The translations under genes were made by a program, and so were the position numbers. The notes under the pieces are model-generated. The model was not told the origin of the DNA and made no database searches. It saw only the letters and a program-made list of their open reading frames with translations. Shown here piece after piece: positions 32,539 through 43,885 of a DNA stretch of 64,000 bases. Source of the stretch: Stachybotrys elegans (taxonomy: Eukaryota > Ascomycota > Sordariomycetes > Hypocreales > Stachybotryaceae); NCBI GenBank assembly GCA_020746835.1, contig JAGPNK010000008.1, positions 1,612,001 to 1,676,000 on the forward strand, read 5' to 3'. Each line of letters starts with the position of its first letter. Position 1 is the stretch's first letter.

Positions 32539-34262
32539 TTAGACCTTGCCCTCGGGCTCGTTCGCGTCCTCCGATGTGTCCGCAAAGATATCCTCTATCG
32601 GAGCCTTTTCGAATCCGTACTGTTCGTTAGTTCGAGGTGTCCTCCAAATAAGACTCAATACCAGGTAAGAGAGACCGCCTAGCAAAAAGCTAAGCTCCCA
32701 GCCGAGGGCATACATGTTGGACGCTGCATTTAATGTGGTGGGCCGACCAAAGCTTTCTATGAAGCCCGGTAAGGGGAGTAAGAAGCCGATGATGAAAGCT
32801 GCATACGCTCTCACATTTACTCCATGGAAATAGTAATAAGTTCCCTCGGATGATTGTGTGAAAAGGTCTGGCACGCAAAGATTCCCCTTGTGCAGCAGGA
32901 AATAGTCCACAATCATGATCGCGACCACGGGTCCCTGGAAGATGGAATAGCCATTGAGAAAGTTGAGGAAACCAGTCGCAGAAGTGACGATACGCCACGG
33001 CACGATAGCAAATGCAAGAATAAGACATAGGAACTGGCCTCGCACAATGTTCAGATACTTTGGTGCGAGGCAGGTTACATCGGCTGCAAACGGGATGAAG
33101 TTGCAGGCAATCGACGTGCCAAGTGTAGCGAAGGCGAAGCTGGCTGACGCGAAGAAAACACCAGCTCTTGCAGAGGATGTATATCCATTATCGAGGATTC
33201 CATTGAGGAGGTCGTAGGGGTTCCAGTATGCCTGTCCATATGTACTGATGACACAAGCCTATCACCACTTATTAGTCGGTAGAACTCTACTCTGGGTTGC
33301 CTGCATACCGTAGTGATGATTCCAAAGGATGCGCAAAGGGTCTGTCCAACCGGAAGGGCAATCAATTGGCCCCAAGTCTGAGCGTGACGGGTCTTGGAGT
33401 ACCGAGCAATGTCGGGTATAGTCACCAACAAAGCTGAGTTGGCGCCCATGACTGCGTTGAATTGCGAAACAATCGCCCATGCAAAGATGGAAGTCGGCGG
33501 CCTCGACGTCCCCGCCTGAGCATCCAATTCTCCGGAGCTGACACGGCCGCCGTTGCTGGTAGTTGCCCAGATCACAATCCCGAGACCTGCGAGTGGGACT
33601 ATGACAGACTTTACTGTGAATAGATGGCGGATTCGGGACGTGTGAACAAGGAGAAACGGGATAGTAAAGACAAACGCCAGGAAGAACCCAATCATTGTCT
33701 GGGTGGTAATGTACTGATCAGCGGGGATGTTGTTGGGTAGATTCGCCCACGATGGAAATATGCAACGCAGGCAAATGCTGATGAACTGGCCCTCGAAGTA
33801 CAGCTGAACGCCTCCCCAAATGACGCCCAGGATCGAGCGGATGACCACCACGAGGTAATGGCCGTAGATGCCAAAGCTCGAGCGCGACAGAACTGGATAG
33901 CCGATATAGTAGCGGGAGGCGGCGAACCTGTTGAGAACCATGACAGCGGCCGAGAGCAGGTTGGCAAAAAACACCACAAGAAGTGCATCTCGCACCCCGA
34001 CTCCGACAGCGACGAGCGAAGCCCCGATGCTCCAAGTCGAGACGTTCCAGCTTTCGCTCCACCAATAGGCGAAGAAGCTCCAAGTCGTCCAGGTTTGACG
34101 GCTGGGTGGCGACGGGACAAGATCCTCATTCACCAGCATGGATGCGGAGCTCTTGAGGATAATGGCATCGTGGAAGGCACTTGGAGACGCAAAGGCACGC
34201 TTCATTCTCTGTAAACGGCCATCTGGAGACGGCGCAGCAGGCGGTGAGTCGGCAGACGCCAT
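32539..34262 (-). CDS. NCS1-family nucleobase/allantoin-type permease
   Basis: Plasma-membrane permease of 557 residues in two exons (33309-34262 and 32539-33258, intron 50 nt), the normal length for fungal Fur-type NCS1 carriers of uracil, allantoin, uridine or thiamine. Visible family blocks are YWWSESWNVSTWSIGAS (helix 1), then FAASRYYIGYPVLSRSSFGIYG (helix 3), then GGVQLYFEGQ, and SQFNAVMGANSALLVTIPDIARYSK (helix 6), followed by QGPVVAIMIVDYFLLHKGNL (helix 10) with the usual DYF. The substrate cannot be assigned from sequence alone. It is co-oriented with the glucosidase and the gluconolactonase-like gene; no operon-like logic is implied. Confidence 0.9.
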
Positions 34263-34768
34263 TGCGAGAGGTAGCTAGGTAATGGAGGGTGCTGGCGATG
34301 AATGGAACAAGGATGGCTGGGGCAAAAGACTACCACATTTGAGAGGATCATCACAGTACGACCTTGTGTGCTGCCATAATACACCAGGAGCTCCTTATCA
34401 TCCCCAGCTCCTACACCCTGTCGGATGATTGGATAACGTCGGCAGTCGGGGAGGCACCCAGTCAATCTCCGCAACGCTCAGATAAAGCTATTGCCTGATA
34501 GTAAGAAACCCCTGTTCATGTGATGGAGAAGGTAGGAAGAACTGGGCCGACGTCGGCTAGACGAGTCTCAATTGTCGGCTTCGTGTCGGGGTCGTACAAA
34601 CGTAGGAATGCGGAGGCCGCAGGAATCCCCAGGATTGCGGTACATGTAAGACACTGTCTGCATGATGACGCACCGTATGTCGCTGCTGGCTGGCCAGGTT
34701 ACATTCGCACACACTCTTAACATCACAGACTCCCATTCGTGCACCGAATACACTGATGACGATATTGC
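34263..34768. other. intergenic, about 500 bp
   Basis: Promoter of the NCS1 permease. No coding sequence or repeat recognised. Confidence 0.5.
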
Positions 34769-35832
34769 TTATCCTAGAAACTCATACTTCGATACACCCT
34801 TTGTCCCTTCCGCGTGATAACGGAACATGTGGCCGCCCTCGTCATCCACCTTTGCTTTCGGGCTCCTGTCCTTGCCGGATGCGATGAAGAGGATGTCGTT
34901 ATTCTTCCCTCCCCAGGTTGTGCACGCTGGGTTTCGTGCGGGGAACACAATGTCCTTCAGGTGCCTACCAGCAGGAGAAAACACCATTACGCGGTTAGAC
35001 GCGAACACCGCGATCCACAAGTTGCCCTCCGTGCTTCACATACGCTGTTAGCAGAAAGTTTCTCTTTTGTTGGGGGACGCTTACTCTACTACCATTCCAT
35101 CCGGCTCTCCGAAGCTGTCTCGCCTATCGACAAAGAGCTTCTTGTTGGCAATGGCGCCCGTATCCGCATCAAAGTCGTAGCTGTATATGATCATTGCCAC
35201 AGAATCATTGACATACACTGAAGTAGTTAGCAAACTAAAGCAAAAAAGAAAGCTTGGGTCATACTGGTCTTGTTGTCTGGGCTCCAGGCCAACCCATTGC
35301 CACAAACGAATCCGTTATCCATCTCATGCAGACTTCCGTCTGGGTCATACCGCCAGAGACGACCCAAAGGCGTTCCATAGCCCTCCGGGAGATTGTTAGG
35401 ACCGCAGGCCATAGCCTTGATGTCAATCTCAGCCAGCCAGAATCTCCCCTTAACATCGACTCCTCCATCGTTGAACCGCCTCTTGTTGCGGTCGCTTGTC
35501 GGAATAATTTCCTTGAGAACATCTAGTCTGCCGGTCTGCTCATCGAGAAAGGCGACTCCTTGGTAGTAAGCGCAGATATAACTACCCGGTTTGTCCTTTC
35601 GGAAGAATTGAACCGTCACGCTGTCGGAGAGCTGGATGACGCGAGCTCTCCCAATGGCATCTCCAGTGTCTGCGTCGACCTTCAGAATATGCAGCTCAGG
35701 CGGGTTCGCCAGACAATCTACCCAGTGCAGAGTAGAGTCAGAGGAGCGGTATATCGGGGCTTCTCCCAGTATCATGGGCGGGTCGCACCGATACCACGGC
35801 TTGCCACCTTGGATGACCTCCAATCCAGCCAT
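34769..35832 (-). CDS. SMP-30/gluconolactonase-like protein
   Basis: Six-bladed beta-propeller lactonase family, 321 residues in three exons: 35265-35832, 35085-35217 and 34769-35033. The metal site and family motifs are GEAPIYR (Glu ligand), LHWVDCLANPPEL, RFNDGGVDVKGRFWLAEID (Asn ligand), GNGLAWSPDNKTMYVNDS (Asp ligand, formed across the first splice) and GEPDGM. The second acceptor is AAG (GTGAAG), chosen because it alone joins VVE to DTEGNLWIAVF in frame. The protein lacks a signal peptide and is probably cytosolic. Substrates are sugar lactones or similar. It is divergent from the alpha/beta hydrolase at 36187 with 354 bp between, so the two may share regulation. Confidence 0.88.
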
Positions 35833-36186
35833 GTTTTGTCTTTAGTTGAGGAGCATGAAACAAATGTGTGTGTGAACTTCTCGGCTTGGGTAAACTCAGC
35901 TCACCTCATCAATGGTAAATGTCGGTCCACAGATAAGGCATCGGATCGGCATCCTGCGCATCCTTCACCCTCAATGCGTATCTCGACCCGCCTTCTTCAA
36001 GGTGGTTCCCCTCTTCCTGCGTCAGATCAACCCACACATTCTCACCCCCGCTGATACGCATCCCGGTTACGGAGTCCGATTATCCTACAAGGGAGATGTA
36101 TACATTCTAAAGTTTGTCTCGGTGGAGGCTCATTTCCTCACAGCTTTCACTCTCGGTAGAACACCCAGCGCTCACGATCAACACAA
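35833..36186. promoter_or_regulatory. divergent promoter, gluconolactonase-like / alpha/beta hydrolase
   Basis: 354 bp between two divergently transcribed start codons. No specific operator recognised; shared control is inference from arrangement. Confidence 0.4.
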
Positions 36187-37270
36187 ATGGCTTCAAACAC
36201 AGAACACCCTCAGCCTCCTTATCCTCTACACGATTCGGTCAAAGATCTTCTAGACCCAGAATATGTCGAATTCTATAAAAAGTATTTGCTCGACGTACCT
36301 CAGGTGCATTATCAGCCAGTCGCAGCGTCCCGAGTGGGCGGGCGCATTATTCCAGTATGAAGCCGTCCAAGCCGCAGTCACAGGCCTAACAAGATGACAG
36401 GGAGGCACCGATCCCGTCCCCGTGGGAAAGACCATTGATGTAAAGATTCTGCGACAGGAATCAGAGGGACCTGCAGTACCAGCAAGGGTCTTCGTGCCCC
36501 CTGGTTCGCCCCCTCCGTCTGGGTGGCCAATCTTTCTTTGGTATCATGGAGGGGGTTGGGTTCTCGGAAACATTGATACCGAGAACAGTTTGTGCACAAA
36601 CCTCTGCATCAGAGCAGGCTGCATCGTCGTAACCACAGACTATCGGCTAACACCAGAGCATCCTTTCCCAGCTGCGGTACATGACGGCTGGGAGGCTGTA
36701 CTCTGGGTTATTACTGGCGGAGCTGCCAAAGATGCCGAGTCGGCAATAGATCTTTCCCGGTTCTCTGTTGGCGGCTCCAGCGCAGGAGCTAACATGGCGG
36801 CTGTGATGACGCAGAAGGCCCTTGGGCATCCAGCTTTTGCTGGCAAACCTGGGTTCCGTTTCCAGCTGCTTGTGGTCCCTGTCACGGACAACACTGCAAC
36901 TACCGAGTCGAGTCCTACGTACAGGTCGTACGAGCATACAGCAGCGTTGCCTGTCGAGAAAATGCTATGGTACCGACGCCACTATCTACCAAATGAGGCT
37001 GACTGGTCATCTCCAGAAGCATCCCCTCTACTGGTTAGCGACGACGTATTTGCCAAGTTGCCGCCTGCTTTTGTGGCGGTCGCCGGTCTGGATGTGCTCC
37101 GATGGGAGGGCGAGGAGTATGCGAGACGATTGCAACGTGCGGGGGTTATGGCAGAGGTTCATGTCGCCGAGGGAGTGCCGCATCCATTCCTGGTCATGGA
37201 CGCGGTGCTGAAGAAGGGAAGAGACGGGGTCAACTTGCTATGTGAGAAACTCGCTGTGGCTAATCAATGA
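36187..37270 (+). CDS. alpha/beta hydrolase (HSL/abhydrolase_3 type)
   Basis: Carboxylesterase or lipase-like enzyme of 345 residues in two exons (36187-36354, 36401-37270; intron 46 nt with CTAAC). The oxyanion motif is WYHGGGWVLG, the nucleophile elbow GGSSAGAN (the family GDSAGG position, here with Ser at the expected place), the acid in VAGLDVLRWEGEEYARRL, and the His in GVPHPFLV. These are the features of the hormone-sensitive-lipase family. The preceding residue of the elbow is Ser instead of the common Asp. No signal peptide, so intracellular. Divergent neighbour of the gluconolactonase-like gene. Confidence 0.9.
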
Positions 37271-37830
37271 ACCTAAGAACTCTTGTGGTTCATTGGTCTA
37301 TCCCTTAGGTGCACATAATTAGGAATTGCCCGAAGAATGCTGGTTGACTCCCAGACTTCACATATGCGGAACGTGCTGGAAAGATGGGGTGACTGTCTAG
37401 GAAACTCACTTTGCAATTCCGCACTGCTTTGATCGGCAAGAGCTTAGAGTAAAGGAAACTGATGTGTACTTGTATGCATTTTAACGTAGCATCAATATAG
37501 GGACATTAATTGGGAAAGGTACAGCCAACGGCATATACAGATGCCAATGAGAAACTTGCCAAGGGTAGCATGGTTCTCCCGCCCTTGCTATATTGTGGGC
37601 TAGGCGATGCAATGCCCGGATGGTTAGGCCCAGCCCATGTATCCTAAGCCTATCGCGCAGGATCCTGTCAAAGGGGGTGCTAGCCATGCATAAATGACGA
37701 AGAGGGGTGAAGGGGAGAGGAGATGGGCAAGTCCTTTCAACACAGAAGTCAGGCGGCCAAGTCTCGATCTTACTTCAACCCACAGTCAAAGTGCAAGCAA
37801 GCGTTCATCCCTAATATCTCACCACTACAA
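37271..37830. other. intergenic, 560 bp
   Basis: 3' flank of the hydrolase; no feature recognised. Confidence 0.5.
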
Positions 37831-37990
37831 ATGAATGGCTCTGCTGAAGTTGCTTGCTCTAGACGCCACAGGACCTATAGGTAAGCCTGTTGTACAGCGA
37901 GCGGTCGAGTCTGGTTGCATCGCCACTGTATACGGAAGGCGGACCTTGCCTAAACATGAGGCCGATCCAAACGTCAACGTACGTAGCTGT
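37831..37990 (+). pseudogene. remnant of an NmrA-like NAD(P)-binding gene (first exon)
   Basis: From the ATG at 37835 the frame reads MALLKLLALDATGPIGKP, then VVQRAVESG and YGRRTLPKHEADPNVN, and ends at a good donor (GTACGTAGC at about 37981). This is the Rossmann beginning of NmrA/SDR-like proteins, with ALDATG where GATG is usual (one glycine replaced by Asp). No continuing exon with the rest of the fold can be found downstream before other debris starts. Likely a truncated duplicate. Confidence 0.45.
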
Positions 37991-38368
37991 ACTACAAGAG
38001 CCACTCGTGGCCGGAACGGAACCATGCCTGTGTTCAGGCCCTCGAACCCACTTGCCTCGATCGATCTCTTCGTTTCGGCTTCTCAACTCCATGGGGACGA
38101 GGGCGTTAATAGTATCATTGAACTAAGCACGTTGGGTGTCTGCGGTGAGAAAGACAAGCCAGTATCACACGCTGGCTCCTTGTGGCGATACTGTGGACCG
38201 TAGCACACAGGCTCCGGCCAACAATAACAGATTTGGCTACTGTCTTGAATTCCGACGGCTCGAACCTTGACTAGGCTTTATTTCAGACTGGCCTTCTCGG
38301 AGGCGGGCCTAGATCGCGAGTGGTAAAGAGTAATGCAAGAGATGGCTCCCTGTATGTATGTGAGGCGC

Positions 38369-38490
38369 GCCGACATAGCCGAGTGGTGCGGCAAGGAAGT
38401 TGGAAATTAGAGAAACCAGAGATTTGCTCTAAACTAGTTGATTGCCAGAAACCGCCACTAGATCCAAGCAGCTACCACGGGCCTGGGTTC
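38369..38490 (+). repeat. tRNA-Ser/Leu-like sequence, SINE candidate
   Basis: The sequence gccgacatagccgagtgg at 38370 matches the 5' part of a class II tRNA, including a perfect RNA polymerase III A box (TAGCCGAGTGG). The anticodon arm is degenerate and no good B box or complementary acceptor strand follows at tRNA distance. A loose B-box-like GGGTTCTCACGGG occurs about 115 bases later. It fits a tRNA-derived SINE or a decayed tRNA better than a functional gene. Confidence 0.3.
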
Positions 38491-38912
38491 TCACGGGAGA
38501 CTTTTGCAATGATGCAATGTGTAGTAAGCTGCTGGGTCAGTAAAGCTGAGACATCTTGTGGGTTGGCAGGAAACAGAAACAGCAGCATTTTAACTCGGAA
38601 TGACATCGCGCCAAGTCAAACCACTAGCTCTATTTGGCATCAAATGATTACGCCTTCCTACTGTAGGGGGATCCTCCATAAAGCGTTGCAGCCCAGCCCC
38701 TAAAATAATTAACCAACGGGCCGGCCCATGTGTTGCTTTGGCTAAGCTAACCTGGTATGCTTTCTCTCGGATCATCGGTCTGCAGTGCTTCGTTGTTGCC
38801 CGTGTAAACGGAGCGTCGTTGGGCCAGTTCAATGAGCCGAGTGGGAGACTTTTTCTCAGTCCCCACGCGAAGGGCATACAGCCAAAACAGGGTCTTTACT
38901 CTTCGGAAGCAG

Positions 38913-39031
38913 GATGTGGGTTTCTCGATCGTGTGCACAAATGGGACACAGACAAGCGGTCTCGAGGAGGCCCCTTTTCACGATAAAGATGACATCAACT
39001 CAATAGATGGCACTAGGCAAGGGATTTCCCT
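38913..39031 (-). repeat. dispersed repeat, copy C
   Basis: Reverse complement of the element at 4620-4760 and 46482-46616, more diverged. Shared landmarks on the minus strand are catctattga, tctttatcgt, gcctcctcga and gcacacga, in the same order and spacing. The similarity continues into cccacat, also present in copy A. Unlike copies A and B, no gene start follows it. Confidence 0.65.
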
Positions 39032-40140
39032 CCGCACGATACCTTGTTATGCTAGGCAAAGCCGCCGCGTAATGGATTCCTAGGGTTAAGGCAGATGTTA
39101 CAGTTGAAAGGCCACCAACCTACAGGCGGTTCTTCCAATAGATCCTGGAACAATGGTCACAAAGTTCAGACCCTCAGCACGCCTCACAGACACTATTTAC
39201 AGCTTTTTTGCATATCAGTGAACCACGTGCAAGAGATAGAGTAGAGCGAACTGAGGCCGGTTCCAATTCAGGCGCTGGGTTGTCACAGTTTTAAACAGCG
39301 ACGGGGCGGGTAGCTTCTATTCCAACCGTTGAACAACTGTTACTGTTGATTAGATCAAGTGAATACCCGCTATATCCACGCGTCATCGCCACAACCTCAG
39401 CGGGTAGTTGCCAATCTCAGCAACCACATGGCAGACGTGATGTTAGCGGCTGGACCGGTCTCCGCTGTTCTGGGTCAACTGACACGACCCTAGATGATGC
39501 ACGCTTGAAGCTTAAATTCGACATTGACGTGTAGACAACAGTGGAGGCATATGTATTCGCAGAGGAGAAGTTTGCCACAGCTGTCCCAGGCAAGATTACA
39601 TTTTGGGCGGCATGAAGAAGGACGTAACCTATAACGAGCAACCGGGTTTCTGCATTGAACTAATACACTGGGGGCTCCGTGTTCTTCAGTAGATAGATAT
39701 ATCAGGCTTGAAATGAGCCGACAATTGGATTGTGCTACTCAGGGCGGATCTACGAAGCAACGCCATGGAGACCCCGTGGACAGCTTTCTGTCTTCTACGG
39801 TGAACAGAACCGTTCTTGGGAGCTCCGGTATCCATGTACAACAGACAGACTGGGCCGTAAGTGGTTAATACGGCAAGTTCCGCGTGGCTAGAAGCTCTGA
39901 TAACTCACGTTAGTGACCTGAGGCTGTCAGAAAATAACGTTTACAACAGTTTGAGTTAGGTCTACTCCATGATCTCGGGCCACACGCTTCCCGATACGGT
40001 TTACAAGTTTGACCCATGGACAGGGTTGAGCTAGGGACAAACCTGCGGTTCCTCCTGCCAAGAGGCATCCAACACTTTACTGGACTACCCAAGCTTCATC
40101 AAGACGGGCCAGCGTAATGTGCGGTATGATCAAAGGTGGC

Positions 40141-40148
40141 TATAAATA
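40141..40148 (+). promoter_or_regulatory. TATA box of the cysteine-rich secreted protein gene
   Basis: TATAAATA, 88 bp before the expected translation start codon at 40236. It shows that the transcript should begin near 40170, after which no in-frame ATG precedes the signal peptide. Confidence 0.5.
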
Positions 40149-40235
40149 CCGCCCGTCTGCCCTCGACTTCTTCAGCTCAGCATCACAGCAGGTCCATTCA
40201 ACAGCCCATCTTTGACAACAAGCACATCTACCATC

Positions 40236-40987
40236 ATAAAGTTCACCATCTTTGTCCTTCTTGGCCTGGCCAACGCCTCCCTTGTGGAGAGACAGAACCG
40301 CTGTCGGGCCAATGGCAACAACTGCGCTCGAGCCGTCACTGGTTCGGGAGCTCCAGGAACCGCTAGCAAGCGCGCTGATTGCTCTCGGTTCCAGACTACC
40401 ACGGTGACACCAGCCACATCGTACGTCTCACCCCAGTCGCAGTCACATGTTCAAAGTCGCCCAGCTCTGACACAGGATCCTTGCGTAGAACTGTCTCCGT
40501 TGTGGCAACTTCAACCCGCATGGCCAAGCGCCATGTAACAGCGGAGCCGCTCCACGCAGCCAAGAAGCGCCAGGCCTCTCAAACCGTCCCTGCCTATGCA
40601 TCCGCTTGTTCCAACAGTGCTGCGTACGCCTCGGCCTGCAGCTGCGCGGGCATTACGGCGTCGACCACCACGGCTCCCACGCCCACTACCACCGTTACGA
40701 TCTCCACTACCACGGTCAACCCACCACTGCCAACCTGTTCTCCCGGCGCCCCGCTATGCTCCAACCTACAGGAGGGTAGAAATGTCTACTGCGGTACTGA
40801 CGCTACGACACCTGATAGCTACTGTGCCGACATTTCCTCAGACACATGCGAGACGTACCCGACCTGCCGAACTGACGATGACTGCGCGATCACTTCAAGG
40901 TGCCTGATGAGCAACTGTAATTGTAGTGGGACAAGATGTTTCGTTGTCCGTCAGCCAAACTCTGACGGAACATGCCCGGCAAACTGA
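40236..40987 (+). pseudogene. cysteine-rich secreted protein gene with lost ATG
   Basis: Two exons (40236-40420, 40489-40987) encode a protein of about 227 residues. It has a textbook signal peptide (KFTIFVLLGLANASLVERQ), a Ser/Thr-rich middle (TTTVTISTTTV) and a C-terminal domain with twelve cysteines (CSPGAPLCSN, CRTDDDCAITSRCL, CNCSGTRC). The codon where the initiating Met should stand is ATA, directly before AAG TTC ACC. No ATG lies in frame upstream within the transcript expected from the TATA box at 40141. The rest of the frame and both splice sites are intact, so the loss is recent or a non-AUG start is used. Similar Cys-rich secreted proteins are found in many fungi, of unknown function. 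Confidence 0.6.
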
Positions 40988-42553
40988 GCCTTCTCTGCTG
41001 CTTTTTTTAATATCTGCCGCGGTTCGCGTAAAGACTACGACCGAGGAATCAAGAATTGGGGTTTTTATCCCAGGATGGCCAAGGGTTTCCCCGAGTTTTT
41101 ATGGTATCTTGGAGGGGGGGACTAAAGAGTAATGAGTGGTGATGTAGCTATCTCTACTCCTTAAGGTACTTATCAATGAGATGCCGCTTTATGAACTAGT
41201 GCTAGCCAACTGCTTCTCGTGTGGCGCCATCTTCGTCGGCCATGTCCGATATTTAGTGGCTTTAGTAATGGGCCTACAACTTGTGGAATGAAGGCAAAGC
41301 TGCGACAGCAGTTACTGAGAATAATACCCTGGGCGAGCATGCATATGGGCCGGATAGGATATGGGACATACAAGGATAACCTTCCAACATAAGAGCGACT
41401 AAGGCTATCTAGCTTCAGTAATACTAGCAAACTTGTCAATGGTACCCGTATTCATGTATTTGGTCAGTCGTGCCTGTTTTGCAACACACTGATAGGGGGA
41501 GGTGCAAGAATGTTCATAGACCAGTTTCCAATCATTGGGTTTGGGACCTACGAATCCAGCCCAGACAGTCGATGAATCCATCTTTCTTCCTAGTTCAAGA
41601 ACTTTGCTAAACTACTGCTCCATTGCGTCCTCTGCGTCGACTCCTCTGTACTCGAAATACCTGTTGAATTCGGCATCATCCAAAAGATCCTGCATCAACC
41701 GTTTCTCATAGAAGAAGACAATCTCGGGTCCCTCGTCTGATCTAGACAAATCCCGCGATGGATATATCATGATTATTCCAGTGGTTATTCTCTTCTGGAG
41801 ATGACGATAGGTCAGCGAGCGTCAGCAAGCTTAATCGTGAGTGGTCGCGCATTGACGACATGGGGATATAGGCCTCGATGGGAAGTTCACCTGTGGATCG
41901 TCACATGTGGCGCGATGAGTCGCTGCAGGATATGTAAATGCCTCTTGGTATGTTAAAATGGTTCTCGGCTAACGTGCGCCGCATCCAACTTCATTGGGAA
42001 TCTGGCTGCATAAGCTGGAGATTGGAATGGTACAACCCATCAGGGAAGAATTCAATATAGATGTCTCAAGTGAGACTAGCAAGTTGACTTGCCACTATGT
42101 GAGTGCGCTCGTCTATCTTGATGGAATGCCATGCTGTCCTTGAATACAATTAATTGTGGTGTGGTCACTTCAGAACCCTGCGTCTTACAGGGGCTGCAGT
42201 GCAATCCCAGGGTTGTCTACATCAATGTCAGCGCAAATAGGGCTTGTGCAGGGACCGAACAGGCCACTTTCACCTTCTATGGAGCTATAGAGCGGAATAT
42301 GTGGCCGGGAGCTGGACAGATGCGGGACGCGAAATCCATATCAGGATCGTGGCCAACCAACACCAGCCATGTTTTTGGAAGGTCTTGCTTACCTGAAGAG
42401 GGGGCCAAGGCCTGTAAATGCTGCATTGGGGTGGCCCAGCAATCACAGAATATTAATTTCCCAACTTGGCATTGCTTACTTTTTCATCGCGTCGTTACAA
42501 AAAGGACACTGAAAAGGGGTGATGCGCGACACTCTCGACACCTGTCATTCGCC
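40988..42553. other. intergenic, 1.6 kb
   Basis: 3' flank of the secreted protein gene and promoter of the SDR gene. Open frames here have no recognisable composition or domain. No repeat identified. Confidence 0.5.
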
Positions 42554-43712
42554 ATGTCTTCCGCAAAGGGCACCTTCGTGGTCACCGGCACCAATGGCGC
42601 GATAGGAAGCGGCATCGTTTCCAGGTTCACCTCCAACGCCAGGGCCGAGCTGTACCATGGCATCTACACCGTGAGGGACGCCGCTGCGCCCGCCCAGCTG
42701 CTCGACGACGCGCTCAGCAAGGCCGTTGCCGGGCATTCCCACGAGAAGCTGTCGCTGGAGCTCACGGATCTCGACAAGGTGCGCGTCTTTGCCGCAGCGC
42801 TCAATGCACGCATCGAGTCGGGCGAGGTGCCACCCATCCGTGCCATCATCCTCAATGCTGGCTATCATGAGTTCCGCGAACAGACCTGGACAGATGATGG
42901 GCTGGATACAACCTTTGTAGCCAACTACCTGGGACACTGGCTCTTGGTCATGCTGCTGCTCAAAAGCATGGACCGCGAATCTGGCAGAATCATATGGATG
43001 TCAAGTTGGTCTCACAAGTACGGTTCCCATTCCTCGACTACGAGACGAAACTGACGCAGTCCATAGCACCAAAGATAAGCGCAATGTTGCGTACAAGGCG
43101 CCTGAGTACCAGTCCATCCTATCTACAGACCTGGAGCCTATTGCCAAAGGAACCTGGAGCGCAACCGCGGATGACAATACCATCTGGGCAGCTGGCTACC
43201 GAAGATACGGAGCCTCTAAGCTCTGCGGAGTAACCATGATGTACGTATCTACCTTACATGGCTCAGAGCTGTGGCTAACCCGAGCTCCTTCTTTGATGGC
43301 CAGCCATGAGCTCCAGCGTCGCCTTGATATGGATCCACTTCTCAGCAACATTTCTGTGCTCGCAACCGATCCTGGAGCCGTACGCAGCCGCATCACGAGG
43401 CGAAGTGATTCCTGGTGGATCAGGGTCTTCTACCTGCGGATATTGACACCTACATTGGCCGCTCTGTCATTCTCGGCCAACGGCACATACCGAACAATGA
43501 AGAAGGCTTCCACTGACATAGTGGCTGCAGCTTTCGATGATGGTCCATCCCCGCTTAGCGACAGGCCAAAGGGCATCTTCCTCGACGGCAACGCGCTAGG
43601 CGAGTATAGCGACGAGGCAAAGGACCCTTCCAAGGGAGGGGTGGTGTGGAAAGGAAGTGTGACATTCTCCAAGCTGAAAGAAGGCGAGACTATTCTTCAG
43701 CACTGGCAATAG
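42554..43712 (+). CDS. short-chain dehydrogenase/reductase
   Basis: NAD(P)H oxidoreductase of 348 residues in three exons: 42554-43017, 43067-43240 and 43304-43712. The start is chosen at MSSAKGTFVVTGTNGAIGSG, where the cofactor motif TGxxGxIGxG begins at residue 10. Further motifs are ILNAGY (the NAG strand), IIWMSSWSHK (catalytic Ser region) and RYGASKLC (Tyr-x3-Lys) in exon 2. The long C-terminal part (ATDPGAVRSRITRRS) is typical of retinol-dehydrogenase/WW-oxidoreductase-like fungal SDRs. It may be membrane-associated through a hydrophobic stretch (FYLRILTPTLAALSF). Substrate unknown. Convergent with the kinase-like gene. Confidence 0.88.
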
Positions 43713-43885
43713 CCTGGTCTGAAGCGCGAGGGGTTCAGTTCAGCAATGTACCAGTAGCCTGGATTTCCTAGTTCATATCGTTTCGCAGCATATTAGAAAA
43801 GATCCTGCACAAAGATCTTAGGCAACCATGACGTGTGAGGATGAATACCTTCAATGGCAAACTATACTAAGACATGCGTACAATT

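Larger units (their letters stand above)
38200..40135. other. gene-poor debris region, 1.9 kb
   Basis: No intact gene. It contains the tRNA-like sequence at 38369-38440, dispersed repeat copy C at 38913-39031, and about 1.1 kb (39032-40135) in which nothing was recognised before the promoter of the next gene. Confidence 0.5.

Noticed and set aside
38369..38450. Functional tRNA gene
   Set aside because: No complementary acceptor stem, degenerate anticodon arm, no B box at the normal distance.
42131..42553. Possible N-terminal extension of the SDR protein
   Set aside because: The upstream in-frame stretch has no recognisable composition, and the cofactor motif is correctly placed from the Met at 42554.
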